DNA from: Gonapodya prolifera JEL478
Lineage: Eukaryota; Monoblepharomycota; Monoblepharidomycetes; Monoblepharidales; Gonapodyaceae
DNA length: 12,656 nt
Direction of reading: 5' to 3'
Assembly (NCBI GenBank): GCA_001574975.1
Contig: KQ965762.1
Span: 126,001 to 138,656, forward strand
A program made the translations under genes and the position numbers. Below are positions 9,485 through 12,656 of the stretch, in pieces. How positions within the stretch are numbered: position 1 is the first letter of the stretch; every line of letters starts with the position of its first letter. The notes beneath the pieces were generated by a model. That model did not search any database. It saw nothing but the letters and a program-made list of their open reading frames with translations, and was not told the origin of the DNA.

Positions 9485-11215
9485 TTCCACCCTCAGACCA
9501 AAGTAGATGAGCTGATCCTTTTGCTTTCCGTGCAGGCAGCTTGCAAAAAACTTGAGAATATAGTGCACCAAGTCTTCTGTTTGGAACACCTGAATGAAAA
9601 AGTGCTGGATCTCTGCTATTTTTCCTTCGTCGTGATACATCCTAGCTTGATTGTACTCATACAGGACATTTGTGGCAACATGGTCCTCTAGCCAACCTTC
9701 GCAACACATCCCTGACGGGAGCTCATAGACGCAGTTTGAAAACGCCAGGAAGTCTGGATTCAAATTGAGCCAGAGGAGAAACTCATTTCCACCCTTGTTG
9801 TAGAATGAACACAGCTTGGTCACAACTTTCTGCTTACAAACTGGATCCTCAATCTTGTTGACAAGCAGGTCTTGAATCTTCTTCATTTTGTGTCTCTTGG
9901 CTTGAACTGATTGAGTTTGCTTGTACGTTGCCAAGAGTAGGGAGTAGTGTGTTTGCAGCTCTTGGATACCTTCCAGCAAAACGGGCTCTTCTGCTTTACG
10001 CCAGCATGGTGATTCAAAACAGTACCACTCTTTTACACAGGAAGCATATATGTAGCTGTCTCTGTGCAGTGCCCAGAAGAATTCTGCCACTGCAGTCACT
10101 GACCCCAACATGCTTTTGAGGAAAGCAAGGTTCTGCAAATTGTCTGCAAGAACTCTGAACCCATCCTCCACAAAAAGTTGCTCCTGGTCAAAAGCCTGTC
10201 TGCATCTGTGCCAAGCAAGATATTGTTGACTTGGATGTTCATATTGATCTGGATCTGACTGTACTTGCTCAGCATGGGAAGTGGCTCTTCAGGTATGCCA
10301 TACGTTTCTGCCTCTGATTGGGGCAATCTCCAATTGTAAGTTGCAAACATCTCATGCTCCAGTGCTGTCCTACCACAAACTCTGTCTTTCCTGTCTTGCA
10401 TCCAAAGCAGCTAGAGTCACCTGGAATGCTGACAGTACCACGAAGAGTCCCCTCAGCCGGATCAAAATCAACCACATCAGATTCGTTGCCTGGAAAGCTC
10501 AGACTCACCAATTTACAAGACTCGGTCTTTTCACCTTCCAGGAGAGCCGCCTCAATCACAGTTGTTCTTGCTAGTAGCTCCTCAAGGTACTGGGGGGTGG
10601 GAGCGCACGCTTTCCAAAGACTTTCCGTTGGCATTCACTGTCCATGCATCTGCGGTTGATGGTGTACAACGTTGCGTTTATCACTAATTTTTGATGCTGG
10701 GTTGCATGATCCCTCTCAATGAACATACATGTGAGCGTTTGAGTGCAAATCACAAACGTCTGTGTTGAAGGATACCATAAAACAGTACAGGGGGCGCTTG
10801 GAAGCAACAAAAAGGATGGTTTGACAAATTCCGCCACAGATGCTGGACAAGCACCAATGTTCTCAGAGAGTCTGTATCCAGCATGTTGGAGGGGGCTTGT
10901 TGGGCTTCAGGTGTTTTGGGGACTCCTTTGGCATTTCAAGCCTTTGTTTTCAAGTCAATCTTCCATTGTAGTGTTGTTTTTGCCTTCAAGAGATCTGCAA
11001 ACAGCCATTTGGGAAGAGGCTGCAGTTCAAATGCGCCTTGACCCACCAGTGCCCCATCTGCTTTCCACCTGTAATCTCCAGCAATACCACTGTCACGTTT
11101 TTTACACCACCCATGCAAGACAGGACACCCACCCTGTGAATCAAGACCCCCACATGTTTTTCTAATAATATATTGTATCCAATGTATTCCAAGTCATGCA
11201 AAAGCAATAATATAA

Positions 11216-12655
11216 CTAGGCCCTTCTACTTCTCCTGCGACCTCTGCCTGCCACCTCTTGGCTCACTGACGTCTTGACCAAGCGGGCAAGTCTGGGGCGC
11301 TTAGAAGCAGGTTCTGCATAGAACAGAAAGTGTTAGAATGTAGATTAGTGAAAGCAAACACAACATACACTGACCTTCTTGAGACGGTGGTAGTGGTCGG
11401 CGATGACCTCTGCCTTGAGTTTTTGGTGGTGGTGCAGGTTGGGTGTCCACCAAAGTAGAAGGTACTTCTAATTCAAAGAATGTTAGAGACAGGCCAAAGT
11501 CCAGATATGACTAGATGTTAACTCACCTTCAGATCCTTCTTCATCACTTTCCTCCACTGTGCCTTTCAATTGTGCAGAGGTGGGTGAAGCTGGAGTTGGC
11601 TTGGCAACTTCTGCCTTGTCATCTATGAATTGAGCAACATCTTCAAAAAACTTATTAGTAATTCTTTTCATTAATAAGTAGTGTTCCGCTGCTACTCACC
11701 TAGTGGAACTCCTCGCGAGTTGTGTGGGATATTAACCCCAGATGGACCTCCTTGAGAGGGGTCTCAAAAAGAAATTTAAAGTGCAGCATGTTCCCACAAC
11801 GCAATGTCACATTACACTCACCTTCTGGAGGAATGTCAAACGTGACCAAGTCCTCCAAATCATCCTCCACAACCATGGTGTCAGAGAGTGACCCCTTTGG
11901 CATGGGTTTGGTAGCCTTAGACTTGCAGAATGTTGCAACAGCAAAGCGGAGGAAATCGTGGTCATGAGTTAATCTACAAAAGAGATGGTGAAAGTGCATC
12001 ACTGCAAATAGCAAGATCAAAAAACTCACTTGGCAAATACCTTTGATGCATCTTCAGCAGACTGCGCCTCAAGACCAATCAGGTGGTTATCAAGTGCAGA
12101 ATGCAGGGAGGTATCAAACACCCACGATGTGCACCTTCTACCAAGAAGTGCACATGCAGTTGCTGCGCTCCCAGTTCCCACACTTGGAATCACGACGTGG
12201 TTGCTGGCATTGGTTAGAAGGGTCAGGACCTCCATCCAGAGTGCACTTGGGACTTGACCAGAAAAAAATGGGATGCTCTTCGGTGCCTTTTTTGAGTCCT
12301 GCAGAGCGGCGTAGGTCTGCGTGGATAGAACAAGGCTCTGGTATATCAGAAAATAAAAGCAAGCAAAATTGTTCGAGAAACTCACCAAGACATCTGCATC
12401 AGGCACTGTGTGGGGACCCAGAAAGTTTGTGGAGGCCCATATGCGCCGCCACTTAGATCCCTCAGACCAGTTGATGGGAGATAGTGACTTGGATGCCACC
12501 ACAAATTGGGCCACGGCGTTGGTTGCACTGAAGATTGTGCCATCGTTGCTGGCCTCTTTCTTAGATCGACCCGTGCGGGGCTGGAATGCAAGATGGATGA
12601 GGGAGATGTACTGGGCTCCAAAGTCGGAAAAGTCCCTGAGAGCAGAATCATACTG
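11216..12655 (-). CDS. DNA methyltransferase-like protein (beta-class N6A/N4C type), 3' part, seven introns
   Basis: The gene enters from the right edge; its start is outside the window. Exons by my reading: 12655-12386, 12337-12030, 11973-11822, 11762-11700, 11622-11527, 11467-11375, 11313-11216. All introns (48-77 nt) begin with GTGAGT, or GTCAGT for the last, and end in AG. They join in frame to 359 visible residues with stop TAG at 11218-11216. Local residues 111-165 (FFSGQVPSALWMEVLTLL, HVVIPSVGTGSAATACALLG, RRCTSWVFD) match the segment of beta-class DNA methyltransferases around the SAM-binding motif I: a Pro near the helix, then D-P-F-x-G-x-G, then G-R-R and an acidic residue. Here the first D is Ile140 and the F is Ser142. 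The catalytic DPPY-type motif would lie N-terminal in this class, beyond the window. The C-terminal 130 residues are low-complexity: acidic patches (VEESDEEGSEE), then basic KRPRLARLVK and RGRRRSRRA, likely nuclear localisation signals. No stop or frameshift, unlike its downstream neighbour. Confidence 0.6.
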
Positions 12656-12656
12656 C

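Larger units (their letters stand above)
8385..11207 (-). pseudogene. Decayed PrimPol/D5-type primase-helicase (SF3), large-DNA-virus-like
   Basis: Replicative primase-helicase: an AEP/PrimPol domain makes primers and a D5 SF3 ATPase unwinds DNA (family knowledge). Pieces visible in order: PrimPol C-terminal part (about 11160-10960: VGVLIHRVGVLSCMGG, then AGDYRWKADG and LQPLPKWLFADLL); a Zn-knuckle like that of UL52/PrimPol primases (about 10740-10600: DH..RRCMDSEC..GKRALPP); D5_N (10171-9600: NPDFLAFSNCVYELPSG, EDHVATNVLYEYN); SF3 core (DQLIYFGLRVEGANRKG, CDCLVYKSEN, KGLAGQDTF); the NNLP...GQRR sensor block (8950-8870); the D5 C-terminal domain (8774-8385: GYKQYQ, ARFIAEQM). The longest intact piece is 321 codons (9206-10171). 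The frame changes at about 11100, 10940, 10595, 10350, 10195 and 8785, and introns around 9209-9023 cannot be phased cleanly. The PrimPol N-terminus is missing; the methyltransferase stop lies 9 bp upstream. The family occurs in NCLDVs, polinton-like viruses, virophages and phages. I read this as an old endogenous copy. Confidence 0.8.

Noticed and set aside
11098-11103. A AAA AAC as a functional programmed -1 frameshift site
   Set aside because: The heptamer is in the right phase, but the gene has several other breaks and a damaged P-loop, so decay or an assembly error is simpler. Kept only as a minor alternative.
10743-11165. 140-codon plus-strand ORF
   Set aside because: Antisense to PrimPol and Zn-knuckle sequence of the helicase remnant; no domain of its own.
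12030-12456. Plus-strand ORFs opposite the methyltransferase-like exons
   Set aside because: They are shadows; the minus strand has consistent exon borders and a recognisable fold signature.

Overview
The window looks like nuclear DNA of a filamentous fungus, most likely a basidiomycete. Three things suggest this: a hybrid histidine kinase split by nine small GT-AG introns (54-75 nt, one with a perfect CTAAC branch site), a remnant of a fungal-specific (Zn-cluster type) transcription factor, and an F-box protein. All genes with introns have the same compact intron style. I cannot name the species.

Layout. Positions 1-632 hold no confident gene. 633-3551 (minus) is an intact ten-exon hybrid histidine kinase of about 788 residues (PAS, HisKA, HATPase_c, receiver). 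3552-5470 is intergenic or scrambled, with a 14-bp direct repeat upstream of the kinase, a C-rich/G-poor tract and a few orphan exon-like pieces. 5407-6490 (minus) is a transcription-factor remnant that has lost its N-terminus and carries two frameshifts. At about 6480-6490 base composition changes sharply, from roughly 55-68% GC in sampled lines on the left to about 40-45% on the right.

The right-hand, A/T-richer segment starts with an F-box ORF (6482-6994, plus) at the junction. A non-genic stretch follows with three diverged copies of a roughly 160-bp repeat (7430-7870). Then come two genes in tandem on the minus strand: 11216-12655, the 3' part of a seven-intron gene whose product resembles a beta-class DNA N6-adenine/N4-cytosine methyltransferase with an acidic and basic tail; and 8385-11207, a decayed gene for a primase-helicase of the PrimPol/D5 (SF3 helicase) type found in nucleocytoplasmic large DNA viruses, some polinton-like viruses and some phages. 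The two are separated by fewer than 10 bp.

The main point of interest is this pair. A virus- or element-type primase-helicase with degraded ATPase motifs and several frameshifts lies beside an intact, intron-rich methyltransferase in a low-GC block that abuts a truncated host gene. My reading (inference) is an old endogenous large-DNA-virus or polinton-like element, with the helicase decaying and the methyltransferase retained. The left half is ordinary host sequence.
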